A stretch of DNA of 64,000 bases. Source: Paramagnetospirillum magnetotacticum MS-1. Lineage in GTDB: Bacteria > Pseudomonadota > Alphaproteobacteria > Rhodospirillales > Magnetospirillaceae. Every line of letters begins with the position of its first letter. Position 1 is the stretch's first letter. The DNA is taken from positions 496,001 through 560,000 of the forward strand of contig NZ_JXSL01000027.1 of the NCBI RefSeq assembly GCF_000829825.1, given 5' to 3'. Of the stretch, positions 1 to 9,224 are shown piece after piece. The notes below the pieces were generated by a model. It was not told the DNA's origin, ran no database searches, and saw only the letters and a program-made list of their open reading frames with translations. Both the position numbers and the translations under genes were made by a program.

Positions 1-565
1 CCACCACGCCGGGATAGCGCCCATTCCGGCCATTGGCGACGACGCGGCCCTGGGCATCGGCCACCCACAGGTCGAGATAGACGGTGTAGGAATCGAGGAT
101 CACGCCGAGACGGCGGCATGTATGGTCGGCGACGGCCTTTTCGCCCGGCCGCCCGGCGCAGGCCACCACGGCCGCATCGGTCGCCCACCAGCGCACATCG
201 CAGGAGCGCTCATAGAGGTTGCGGTCCATCACCTCGATGGTGTTGTGGGCCAGATCGGCCAGACGCTCGCCCCGCACCTGCCGCACCTGAGACGCCAGAC
301 TTTCGCCAAACCGCGACAATTCGCCCAACCGGCCGCGCAACTCTCCTTGCAAGGAATCGGTCAGCAGGGCGATCTCGTTGGAGATGGCCTTGACCTCATC
401 GGCCACCACCGCGAAGCCCATCCCCGCCGAGCCGACGCGGTGGGCCTCGATGGTGGCGTTGAGCGCCAGCATCTTGGACCGACGGGTAATCCCGTTGATA
501 CGCATGATCTTGTCATCGGCCACCGAGGCCACGCCGCCCGTCAACTGAAGCAATTGCTCGATCAT
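1..565 (-). CDS. Methyl-accepting chemotaxis-type protein, 3' end outside window
   Basis: The first 188 codons are present, starting with ATG at 565; the frame stays open to the window edge. Around residues 30-62 it carries the conserved receptor hairpin-tip signature (SKMLALNATIEAHR, then GFAVVADEVKAIS), which binds CheA/CheW. After it comes a region (about residues 112-188, with YERSCDVRWWATDAAVV and a DLWVADAQGRVVANG segment) that resembles a Cache-like sensor placed C-terminal to the signalling hairpin. No membrane segment lies ahead of the hairpin, so it is probably a cytoplasmic or atypical receptor. The ligand is unknown. Confidence 0.8.
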   Translation of the reverse strand, partial: MIEQLLQLTGGVASVADDKIMRINGITRRSKMLALNATIEAHRVGSAGMGFAVVADEVKAISNEIALLTDSLQGELRGRLGELSRFGESLASQVRQVRGERLADLAHNTIEVMDRNLYERSCDVRWWATDAAVVACAGRPGEKAVADHTCRRLGVILDSYTVYLDLWVADAQGRVVANGRNGRYPGVV

Positions 566-706
566 TACTCACTCCCGAATCACACCTTCCGGAGCAATCA
601 ACGCAACCGCCATGCCAGCCCAGGCCACTGTCTTTTCAGCATTTGCACAGGAATTTTGCACCGAACCGGCTCATTAGGCGCTCAAAACTCGGGCAAATAC
701 GTGGTT

Positions 707-1498
707 CTACCGAACCTCGATCAACATCTTTTGCCCGTGGACCGGCAGGCGGTAGACGTCCTTCACCTCCTTGACCTTCAAGGACGCCTCGAACATATGG
801 GGCGAGCAGGAATTGTCGGCGAACATGTCCCAGTGACACGGGATGGCCTGGGCGGGTCCCACCCGACGGACCAGCTCCGCCGCTTCCCAGTGGGACAGAT
901 TGGCATAGCCGCCGTTGATGGGCAGGCAAATGGCGTCGGGACTGTGCTTGGCGCCCGCCTCGGCCAGCAGGTCGCACCAGGCGGTATCGCCGGTGATCCA
1001 GACCTTAGGGCCGCCATCGCCCTCGATGACAAAGCCCATATGGGTGAGATCACCCGCATCGGTGGGCAGGGCGAAGGTTCCGGTGACGGTCAGGTCGCCC
1101 AGCGCGATCTGATGGTTGGGCCAGGTCAGAATCCGGTCGCTTTCCGCGACACTGGCCGCGGCCAGCACCGCCTGGGTATCGCCCGGCCCGGCGAAGGCCT
1201 TGACCCTTCCGCTGCGGGCGCAGCCGCACAGGGTGTCGGGATCGGCATGGTCCTTGTGGGAATGGCTGCACAGCAGCAGATCGGCCCGCAACTCCTCGGG
1301 CGCGACCAATACCGGCACCCGCCGGTCAAGGTCGAGGCCGCGCCGCGACGGATGGCAGGAATTGGAAAGATAAGGATCGACGGCCAGGACATGTCCCGCC
1401 GGAGACTTGATCATCCAGCCGTTCTGGCCCAGGAACCACAGGGCGAGGGAGCCCTTCTCCACGCGGGTCGTGGCGATTTCGCCCATCAAGCCGGTCAT
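707..1498 (-). CDS. UlaG-like metallo-beta-lactamase-fold hydrolase
   Basis: A 263-residue protein of the metal-dependent hydrolase group related to L-ascorbate-6-phosphate lactonase UlaG. The metal-binding HxHxDH motif is visible as SHSHKDHADP, preceded by DPYLSNS and followed by WITGDTAW and a late PCHWDMF segment. The frame is open further upstream, but ATG 1498 gives the normal domain beginning (EKGSLALWFLGQNGWMI). It is divergent from the HupR-like gene, with about 95 bases between the starts. The substrate cannot be told from sequence. Confidence 0.75.
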   Translation of the reverse strand: MTGLMGEIATTRVEKGSLALWFLGQNGWMIKSPAGHVLAVDPYLSNSCHPSRRGLDLDRRVPVLVAPEELRADLLLCSHSHKDHADPDTLCGCARSGRVKAFAGPGDTQAVLAAASVAESDRILTWPNHQIALGDLTVTGTFALPTDAGDLTHMGFVIEGDGGPKVWITGDTAWCDLLAEAGAKHSPDAICLPINGGYANLSHWEAAELVRRVGPAQAIPCHWDMFADNSCSPHMFEASLKVKEVKDVYRLPVHGQKMLIEVR

Positions 1499-1592
1499 GA
1501 TCCATCCACGCTGGTAAAGAGTTGACCACTGCGGGCCGTCAGCCCAAGAATAGCGCACCTTAAGCCCTTCTGACCACTGGAGCCCCGCCTCA

Positions 1593-3031
<1,439 letters not shown>

Positions 3032-3032
<1 letters not shown>

Positions 3033-4375
3033 TGGCCACCTATACCGACCCCCGGCCCTCCTCGGCCTACGACTTCGCGGGCGGCTATGACCCGGACATG
3101 GCGAGCGCCCAGGAAACCGCCTGGATCGAGGTCATCCGCAAGATGGAGGAGGTCTATTCCGACCTCATCTCCTACGAGGTGGAACTGGAGGAAAAGAACA
3201 CCGCCCTGGAGGAGGCCCAGCGCTTCATCAATTCCGTGCTGTCGGCGGTGTCGGATATCCTGATCGTCTGCGATCAAATGGGCCGCATCCAGCAGGTCAA
3301 TCTCGCCTTCCTCCAACTCACCGGTCTGGCCGAGGTGGATCTATTCGAACGCCCCTTGGACGAATTGCTGGCCGAAGGCACCGGCCAGTTGCGCCTGTTC
3401 AGCTGGATCGACGCGGTGGAAAGCCAAGACCGCGAGGTCCGTTTCCGCTCCCATGACGGCGGGCTGACCGATCCGGTGGCGCTGTCTTGCGCCACCCGCC
3501 TGGACCATCGCGGTCTGCCAGCGGGAATCGTGCTGACAGGGCGCCCCGTGGGTGAGCTGCGCCGCGCCTATGAGGCCTTGAAGACGGCCCAGGCTCAGTT
3601 GATCCAGCAGGAAAAGATGGCCTCTCTGGGCCGTCTGATCGCCGGTGTGGCCCACGAGCTCAACAATCCCATCAGCTTCGTCTATGGCAATGTCCATGCC
3701 CTGTCCAAGTATTCGGCGCGCATCGCCGCCTATCTGGATGCCATCCACGCCGGTTGCGACGAGACGGAGCGCGAGTCCCTGCGGGCCAAGCTACGCATCG
3801 ATTCCACCCTGGCCGACCTGCCCGCCCTGATGGAGGGAACCGCCGAGGGCGCCCAGCGGGTGGCCGATATCGTGCGCAGCCTGAAGCGACTGTCCTTCTC
3901 CGCTGGCTCCAAGCCCGAGGAATTCGATCTGGGCGAGGTGGTGGCCAAGGCGGTGCAGTGGTCGGGATCGGGCAAAAAGGGGCTGGCGTCCATGGATCTG
4001 GACCTGCCTGACAGCCTGATGGCGCGCGGCAATCCCGGCCAGTTGCATCAGGTGATCGTCAATCTGATCGAAAACGCCCAGGACGCCGTGGCGGACCGCC
4101 CCAATGGCCGCGTCGCCGTGACGGGCAGAACGGAAAACGGCCAGACCGTGTTGGAGATCGCCGATAATGGCCCCGGCATCGCTCCCGATATCGTCGGCAA
4201 GGTCTTCGACCCTTTCTTCACCACAAAACCGGTGGGCAAGGGAACGGGCTTGGGTTTATGGATCTCTTACGGCATCATCCGCGACCACAATGGGTCTTTG
4301 GAAGCCGGAAACGGGCCGGACGGCGGCGCCTGCTTCACCATCCGCCTGCCCGCGCCAATACTCGTAGGAGCCTGA
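3032..4375 (+). CDS. hupT: Soluble PAS sensor histidine kinase, HupT/HoxJ-like
   Basis: A 447-residue kinase without membrane segments. A short coiled region (about 30-65, KMEEVYSDLISYEVELEEKN) leads into a PAS domain (about 65-175), then a HisKA domain with phospho-acceptor His208 in GVAHELNNPISFVYGN, and a HATPase domain with N box ENAQDAV, DNGPGI and GKGTGLGL. The PAS linker and H-box context match HupT, which signals H2 status from a regulatory hydrogenase to HupR. It is translationally coupled to the regulator upstream and followed at once by the SGNH gene. Calling it HupT rather than another NtrB-like kinase rests on recognition of these segments. Confidence 0.75.
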
Positions 4376-4376
4376 T

Positions 4377-5507
4377 TTGCCCCGTTACCGTCGCCCCTCC
4401 CGGTTGCGCAATTTGGCAGGGAACCTCCTGCTCACCCTGGTCTCCTGCCTGACCTTCCTGGTGGTGGCCGAGCTTGTCGCATGGCAATTCAATCCTCCGC
4501 CCAGCCCCGGCCTGCCCGTGGACATGTTTCAGGGCGGGCCGGGTGGCGTCTGGATCATGACCCCGGACTTCAGGGGGGTGATGGACAATCGGGTCGATTT
4601 CACCAATGTGCCCGCCGCCGCCGATTCATCCGGGGCCCGCATCGTCCCCGCGGCCCCCGCCGAGGCTCCGCGCCGCCTGCTGGTGATCGGCGACAGCCAG
4701 ACCTTCGGGCACGGGCTTTCCGACGAGGATTCCTGGCCCAATCGCCTGCAGGAGAATCTCAATCGCCGCGATCAGGCGGTGAAGGTATCCAATCTGGCCA
4801 TTCCGGCCATCAATATCGACCAGTACCTGGCCCGTGTCCGGGTCTTGGCGCCATCGCTGGGAGCCAACGACACGATATTGATCGGAATGAGCTGGAACGA
4901 CCTCATCACGCCGCCTTCGGATCAGGAGTCCAACCGTATCGTGGCGGGCCATCTGGTCAGCGTCGGCACCGGCGACAGCGAGACCGCCATCCAAGCACGG
5001 GTGCGCATCTACGACTTTACCGGCATCAGGGTACCGCGCTTCCAGAACCTGAAGACCTTCCTGGACACGCTGAGCCAGGAATCCGCCCTGGTCTCCACCT
5101 TGTATCCGCGGGCCAAGGCCATCTATTACCGCCTTCGCGACCATTCGCCCGTGGCGGATCTGGTCAAGGCCGGGGTGCCCGAGGCCAATTTCCTGATGAT
5201 GCGCCAGATCGCCGAACTGATCGCGCCCACCGGCGCGCGGCTGGTGGTTGTCCTCTTGCCTGAGCGGATGTTCTTCGAGGACGGGCCCTTCGCCGTCTAT
5301 TCGGTGAATGGCCGGGACTTCCCCACCCCGGATTATCAGGCGGCCCTGGCCCTGCCCCTGTGCAAGGACGCCGCGATCACCTGCCTCAACGCATTCCCCC
5401 TCCTGCACGACCATCACCGCGAAGGGCTGGTCTTCCCCGTGGACGGGCATTTCAATGCCAAGGGCGCCGTCCTGATCGGTGACTGGCTGGCGTCCGAGTT
5501 GTATTGA
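4377..5507 (+). CDS. Membrane-anchored SGNH/GDSL-family hydrolase
   Basis: A 376-residue protein with an N-terminal membrane segment (about residues 12-33) and an SGNH hydrolase fold facing the periplasm. Block I is GDSQTFGHG (Ser nucleophile), and the C-terminal DGHFNAKGA supplies the Asp-x-x-His pair. Such proteins often act as O-acetyl transferases or esterases on polysaccharides. The start is TTG at 4377, one base after the kinase stop, with GGAG at 4367-4370 as ribosome site. It is followed without a gap by a carbohydrate-deacetylase-type gene, which supports a role in glycan modification. Confidence 0.7.
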   Translation: MPRYRRPSRLRNLAGNLLLTLVSCLTFLVVAELVAWQFNPPPSPGLPVDMFQGGPGGVWIMTPDFRGVMDNRVDFTNVPAAADSSGARIVPAAPAEAPRRLLVIGDSQTFGHGLSDEDSWPNRLQENLNRRDQAVKVSNLAIPAINIDQYLARVRVLAPSLGANDTILIGMSWNDLITPPSDQESNRIVAGHLVSVGTGDSETAIQARVRIYDFTGIRVPRFQNLKTFLDTLSQESALVSTLYPRAKAIYYRLRDHSPVADLVKAGVPEANFLMMRQIAELIAPTGARLVVVLLPERMFFEDGPFAVYSVNGRDFPTPDYQAALALPLCKDAAITCLNAFPLLHDHHREGLVFPVDGHFNAKGAVLIGDWLASELY

Positions 5508-6349
5508 TGCCGAAGATAAAATCCGCCATCACCCTTTGCGCCGATGATTATGGACTGACCCCAGGCCTGGGTGTCGCCATTCGTGCCCTGATCGGGCAAG
5601 GCCGTCTTCAGGCCACAGGCTGCATGACCGGCTCGGCCTTCTGGCCCGATGAGGCGAAGCTGCTGCAGTCCCTGGAGGGCCGTGCCCAGTTCGGGGTGCA
5701 CCTGACGCTGACCGATCAGCGGCCGCTGGGTCCCATGCCCAACCTGGCGCCCGAGGGGCGACTGCCGCCCATCGGCGGCATGGTCAGGCGCTCTCTCCTG
5801 CGCCGCCTGGACAAATCCGAGATCGCCGCCGAGTTGGAGCGTCAGGTCGATTCCTTCGAAACCCATATGGGGCGCGCGCCCGACTTCCTCGACGGCCATC
5901 ACCATGTCCATCAGCTCCCCATCATCCGCGATGTGGTGGTGGATCTGTGGCGCCGCCGGTTGAAGCCCCAAGGCGGATGGGTTCGCTCCTGCTGGGAAAA
6001 CCCCTTTGCCATTGCCCGACGCGGCATCGATCCCATCCGGGCCACCATCATCGCGCTGCTGGGGATCGGACTTCGCCACCGCATGCGGGCCGAGGGCATT
6101 CCCCACAATCTCAGCTTCCGGGGCGTCTATGACTTTTCCGGCAAGGTCCCTTACCGTGAACTGTTCCGGCGCTTCACCGATTCCCCTGGTCCCAAGACTC
6201 TGATCATGTGCCATCCCGGCCAGGTTGACGACGCGCTTCGCGCCTGCGAACGGCTGACCGACCAGCGCGAAGTGGAATGGCGCTTCCTGGAATCCGATGC
6301 CTGCCCCCTGTCCCTGGCTGACCGCGGCATCACCCTGACCGGGCCATGA
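5507..6349 (+). CDS. ChbG/HpnK (YdjC)-family carbohydrate deacetylase
   Basis: A 280-residue member of the YdjC family, metal-dependent deacetylases of N-acetylated sugars that include ChbG and the hopanoid-associated HpnK. The metal ligands are seen in CADDYGLTPG near the start and in DGHHHVHQLP near residue 125. The ATG at 5507 overlaps the upstream stop (TGATG); a TTG one codon earlier is also possible. It overlaps the next gene by four bases. No hopanoid biosynthesis gene is adjacent, so the substrate is open. Confidence 0.75.
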   Translation: MPKIKSAITLCADDYGLTPGLGVAIRALIGQGRLQATGCMTGSAFWPDEAKLLQSLEGRAQFGVHLTLTDQRPLGPMPNLAPEGRLPPIGGMVRRSLLRRLDKSEIAAELERQVDSFETHMGRAPDFLDGHHHVHQLPIIRDVVVDLWRRRLKPQGGWVRSCWENPFAIARRGIDPIRATIIALLGIGLRHRMRAEGIPHNLSFRGVYDFSGKVPYRELFRRFTDSPGPKTLIMCHPGQVDDALRACERLTDQREVEWRFLESDACPLSLADRGITLTGP

Positions 6350-7506
6350 GCCCACAATCCGCCGCCCTGCGGCTGGGAACCTACTACGCCGCCCTGTTCG
6401 TGGCGGTAGGTATTCACATCCCGTTCTGGCCGCTGTGGCTGCAAAGCCGGGGGCTCTCGGCTTCGGAAATCGGGCTGGTGGCCGCCGCTGGCTATCTGAC
6501 CCGCATCCTGGCCAGCCCGGTGATCGGCCATCTGGCCGATCATGGCGGCCAGCGCCGCCTGCTGATGATCCGCCTTGCCCTGGCCGCCGGGGTGATCTGG
6601 CTGCTCTTTCCGCTGATGGGGGGATTCCTGCCCATTCTGGTGTTGAGCGTGGTGGCCATCTTCCCCTTCACCGGTCTGGTGCCTTTAGGCGACACCCTGG
6701 CCATGATGGTGGTCGGCCGCCATGGACTGGATTACGGACGGGCCCGGCTTTGGGGATCGCTGTCCTTCATCGCCGCCGCCACCTTGCTGGGCAAGACACT
6801 GGAATCCTGGCCGGTGACGGCGTTGCCCTGGCTGATGAGCGGAGCTCTGCTGCTGACCGCCGCCGCCTGTTTCGGCCTGCCCGACATCAAGGTTCCCCGG
6901 CACGAGGACAAGCCGCCCTCGTTGCGGCCAGTCCTGCTCAATCCGCTGTTCCTGCTCTTTTTGGGAACAACGGCGCTCAACCAGATGGCCCACACGGTTT
7001 ATTACGCCTTCGCCACCATCCATTGGAAGGCGGCGGGGCTGTCGGACATGGTCATCGGCCTGTTATGGTCCGAAGGCGTGGTGGCCGAAGTCATCCTGTT
7101 CGCGGTCAGCAACCGGGTGGTGGGCCGCTTCGGTCCCGCCGCCCTGCTGCTGGCCGCCGCCTTGGGCGGGACGGTGCGCTGGCTGATATTGGGAACCACA
7201 GCCGCCCTGCCCCTGGTGGTCCTGGCCCAATTGCTGCACGCGGCGACGTTCGGCTGCGCCCATCTGGGAGCCATTCACTTCATCGCCCGCGCCGTCCCGC
7301 CGGGCCTGTCGGCCCGCACCCAGGGCATCTTCGCCGCCATGGCGATCGGACTGGCGCCCGGCCTGATAACGCCATTCAGCGGCAGGCTCTACGAAAGTCT
7401 GGGCGGCGGTTCCTATCTGGCCATGGCGGGCCTGTCCGCCCTGTCGGCGCTGCTGGCTTGGGCGTTGATGCGACACTGGACTTCAGGCGGCCGGATCACC
7501 AAGTGA
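6346..7506 (+). CDS. MFS transporter, MFS_1_like/HcaT type
   Basis: A 386-residue integral membrane protein with about twelve hydrophobic segments and a typical major facilitator loop (GHLADHGGQRRLL) between helices 2 and 3. The opening segment YYAALFVAVGIHIPFWPLWLQSRGLSASEIG is typical of the MFS_1_like group related to the 3-phenylpropionate carrier HcaT. ATGA overlap with the deacetylase gene shows co-translation, so the cargo may be a product or substrate of that enzyme. The cargo itself cannot be inferred. Confidence 0.75.
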   Translation: MSPQSAALRLGTYYAALFVAVGIHIPFWPLWLQSRGLSASEIGLVAAAGYLTRILASPVIGHLADHGGQRRLLMIRLALAAGVIWLLFPLMGGFLPILVLSVVAIFPFTGLVPLGDTLAMMVVGRHGLDYGRARLWGSLSFIAAATLLGKTLESWPVTALPWLMSGALLLTAAACFGLPDIKVPRHEDKPPSLRPVLLNPLFLLFLGTTALNQMAHTVYYAFATIHWKAAGLSDMVIGLLWSEGVVAEVILFAVSNRVVGRFGPAALLLAAALGGTVRWLILGTTAALPLVVLAQLLHAATFGCAHLGAIHFIARAVPPGLSARTQGIFAAMAIGLAPGLITPFSGRLYESLGGGSYLAMAGLSALSALLAWALMRHWTSGGRITK

Positions 7507-7574
7507 AACTCTTTCCTCCCTTGCATGGGGGGAGTAGGATCGAGGCGGGGAAATACAGTGGCAGGCTATCGGGG

Positions 7575-7886
7575 ATGAGCGATAAAGATAAGACCGTCGC
7601 GCAGATGTCGCGGTCGGAATTGATGGATTTGCTAAAGCGTTTCGCCGGCCTGCCGCCGCCTTCGGGCTATGATCAGGACGACTGGGACGACTGGCTAGTG
7701 GCCTCCGTCCTGCAGCGCTGCCGCCGTGATGCCGGCAATGATGACCTCGGCGCCGCCAATGCCATCAAGATGCTGGCCCCGCTCAAATTCTTTCCTCAGC
7801 TCCTGCCCCATCTGGAAAGCCAGTTGGGACGCGGCCTGACCGCCGAGGAACTGGCCCCGGCCGCCGCCCTACGGAAAAAGAAATAG
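7575..7886 (+). CDS. Small hypothetical protein
   Basis: A 103-residue soluble acidic protein with a lysine tail (RKKK). It has a predicted helical start (KTVAQMSRSELMDLLKRF) and a DQDDWDDW stretch. ATG 7575 is chosen because the frame upstream is the antisense-like continuation of the MFS gene region. It converges on chrA and overlaps its 3' end by 18 bases. I do not recognise the family. Confidence 0.55.
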   Translation: MSDKDKTVAQMSRSELMDLLKRFAGLPPPSGYDQDDWDDWLVASVLQRCRRDAGNDDLGAANAIKMLAPLKFFPQLLPHLESQLGRGLTAEELAPAAALRKKK

Positions 7887-9224
7887 CTTCCACACGATCC
7901 CCGACAGCCCTGCCGCCGCCAGGGTGGGAATCATGCCCAGATGCAGACGCAGCATGGCGATGGCGGCCGCCACCGCCAGGGCCAGGGCGGCCGGATCGAG
8001 ACTGGCCGGATCGGGGATGAACAGGCGCAGCGGTCCGGCCCGCGTCTCATCGACCTTGCCGAACAGCACATGCAGGGCGAACCACAGGCCGAGATTGAAG
8101 ATAACGCCCACCACCGCCGCGGTAATGGCCGCCAGGGCGCCGGACAGCGCCTTGTAGCCGCGCAACACTTCCACATAGGGCGCTCCGGCCAGAATCCACA
8201 GGAAACAAGGCACAAAGGTTACCCACACGGTAAGACTGGCCCCAACAACGCCCCCCATCCAGGGCCCGAGGGAGCCAGGATTGCGAAAGCCCGCCAGAAA
8301 GCCCACGAACTGATTGACCAGGATCAGCGGCCCCGGCGTGGTCTCGGCCAGCCCCAGACCGTCCAGCATCTCGGGCGGGGCCAGCCAGTGATGCACCTCT
8401 ACCGCCTGCTGCGCCACATAGGCCAACACCGCATAGGCTCCGCCAAAGGTCACCACAGCCATCTTGGAGAAGAACAGGCCAACGGCCCCGAAAGCACCTT
8501 GCCCCCAAAACAAGGCCAGGGCGACCGGCGCAAGCCACAAAATCAGGCAAATGAAGGCCGTCCGAACACTTCGTCCACGGTTGGGACGGGTATGCTCCGC
8601 CCCTTCATCGACGGCGCGGTCGGCGGCTCCCTTGGTTCCCTCCCCGGCCTCGGCAGGCAGAAAAGCCGCCCGCCCCGCCCTGGCCGCCAGGAAGCCCCAA
8701 ACTCCCGCCGCCAGCACGATCAGGGGAAAGGGCAGATCCAGGAGGAAGATGAAGAGAAAGGCGGCAATGGCGATGCCCACTTTCTCCGCTGATTTCAATG
8801 CCCGGCGGCCGATGCGCAAGATGGCCTCGATCACCACGGCCAGAACCGCTGGTTTGATGCCCCAGAACAATCCGTCCACCAGGGGAACCTGATGGAAACC
8901 GGCATAGAGGGCGGCCAGCCCCATCATGACCAGGAAGCCTGGCAGGACGAACAGGGTTCCAGCCACGATGCCGCCCCGCGTCCGGTGCAAGAGCCAGCCG
9001 ATATAAGTGGCCAGCTGCTGGGCCTCGGGCCCAGGCAGCAACATGCAGAAATTCAACGCATGGAGAAAGCGGGCCTCGCCCACCCATTTGCGTTCATCCA
9101 CCAGGATGCGGTGCATGGTGGCGATCTGGGCGGCAGGGCCACCAAAACTGAGCAGGCCGATGCGCACCCAGACCCGGACGGCCTCGCCGAAAGAGGGATG
9201 AGCCTCAGATGGGAGTTGTGACAT
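7869..9224 (-). CDS. chrA: Chromate transporter, ChrA family, two-domain
   Basis: A 451-residue membrane protein of the CHR family, which exports chromate from the cytoplasm. Two homologous halves are visible: the first with GLLSFGGPAAQIATMH and LPGPEAQQLATYIG, the second with MAVVTFGGAYAVLAYVAQQ and ETTPGPLILVNQFVGF. A charged cytoplasmic linker (about residues 200-230) joins them. The start at 9224 overlaps the end of the GGDEF/EAL gene by 20 bases, so the two are probably transcribed together. No chrB regulator is nearby. Confidence 0.88.
   Translation of the reverse strand: MSQLPSEAHPSFGEAVRVWVRIGLLSFGGPAAQIATMHRILVDERKWVGEARFLHALNFCMLLPGPEAQQLATYIGWLLHRTRGGIVAGTLFVLPGFLVMMGLAALYAGFHQVPLVDGLFWGIKPAVLAVVIEAILRIGRRALKSAEKVGIAIAAFLFIFLLDLPFPLIVLAAGVWGFLAARAGRAAFLPAEAGEGTKGAADRAVDEGAEHTRPNRGRSVRTAFICLILWLAPVALALFWGQGAFGAVGLFFSKMAVVTFGGAYAVLAYVAQQAVEVHHWLAPPEMLDGLGLAETTPGPLILVNQFVGFLAGFRNPGSLGPWMGGVVGASLTVWVTFVPCFLWILAGAPYVEVLRGYKALSGALAAITAAVVGVIFNLGLWFALHVLFGKVDETRAGPLRLFIPDPASLDPAALALAVAAAIAMLRLHLGMIPTLAAAGLSGIVWKLFLFP

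Noticed and set aside
6435-7506. Upstream continuation of the 7575-7886 frame through the MFS gene
   Set aside because: It is the +2 frame of the MFS gene; only the part after 7575 is outside it and has protein-like composition.
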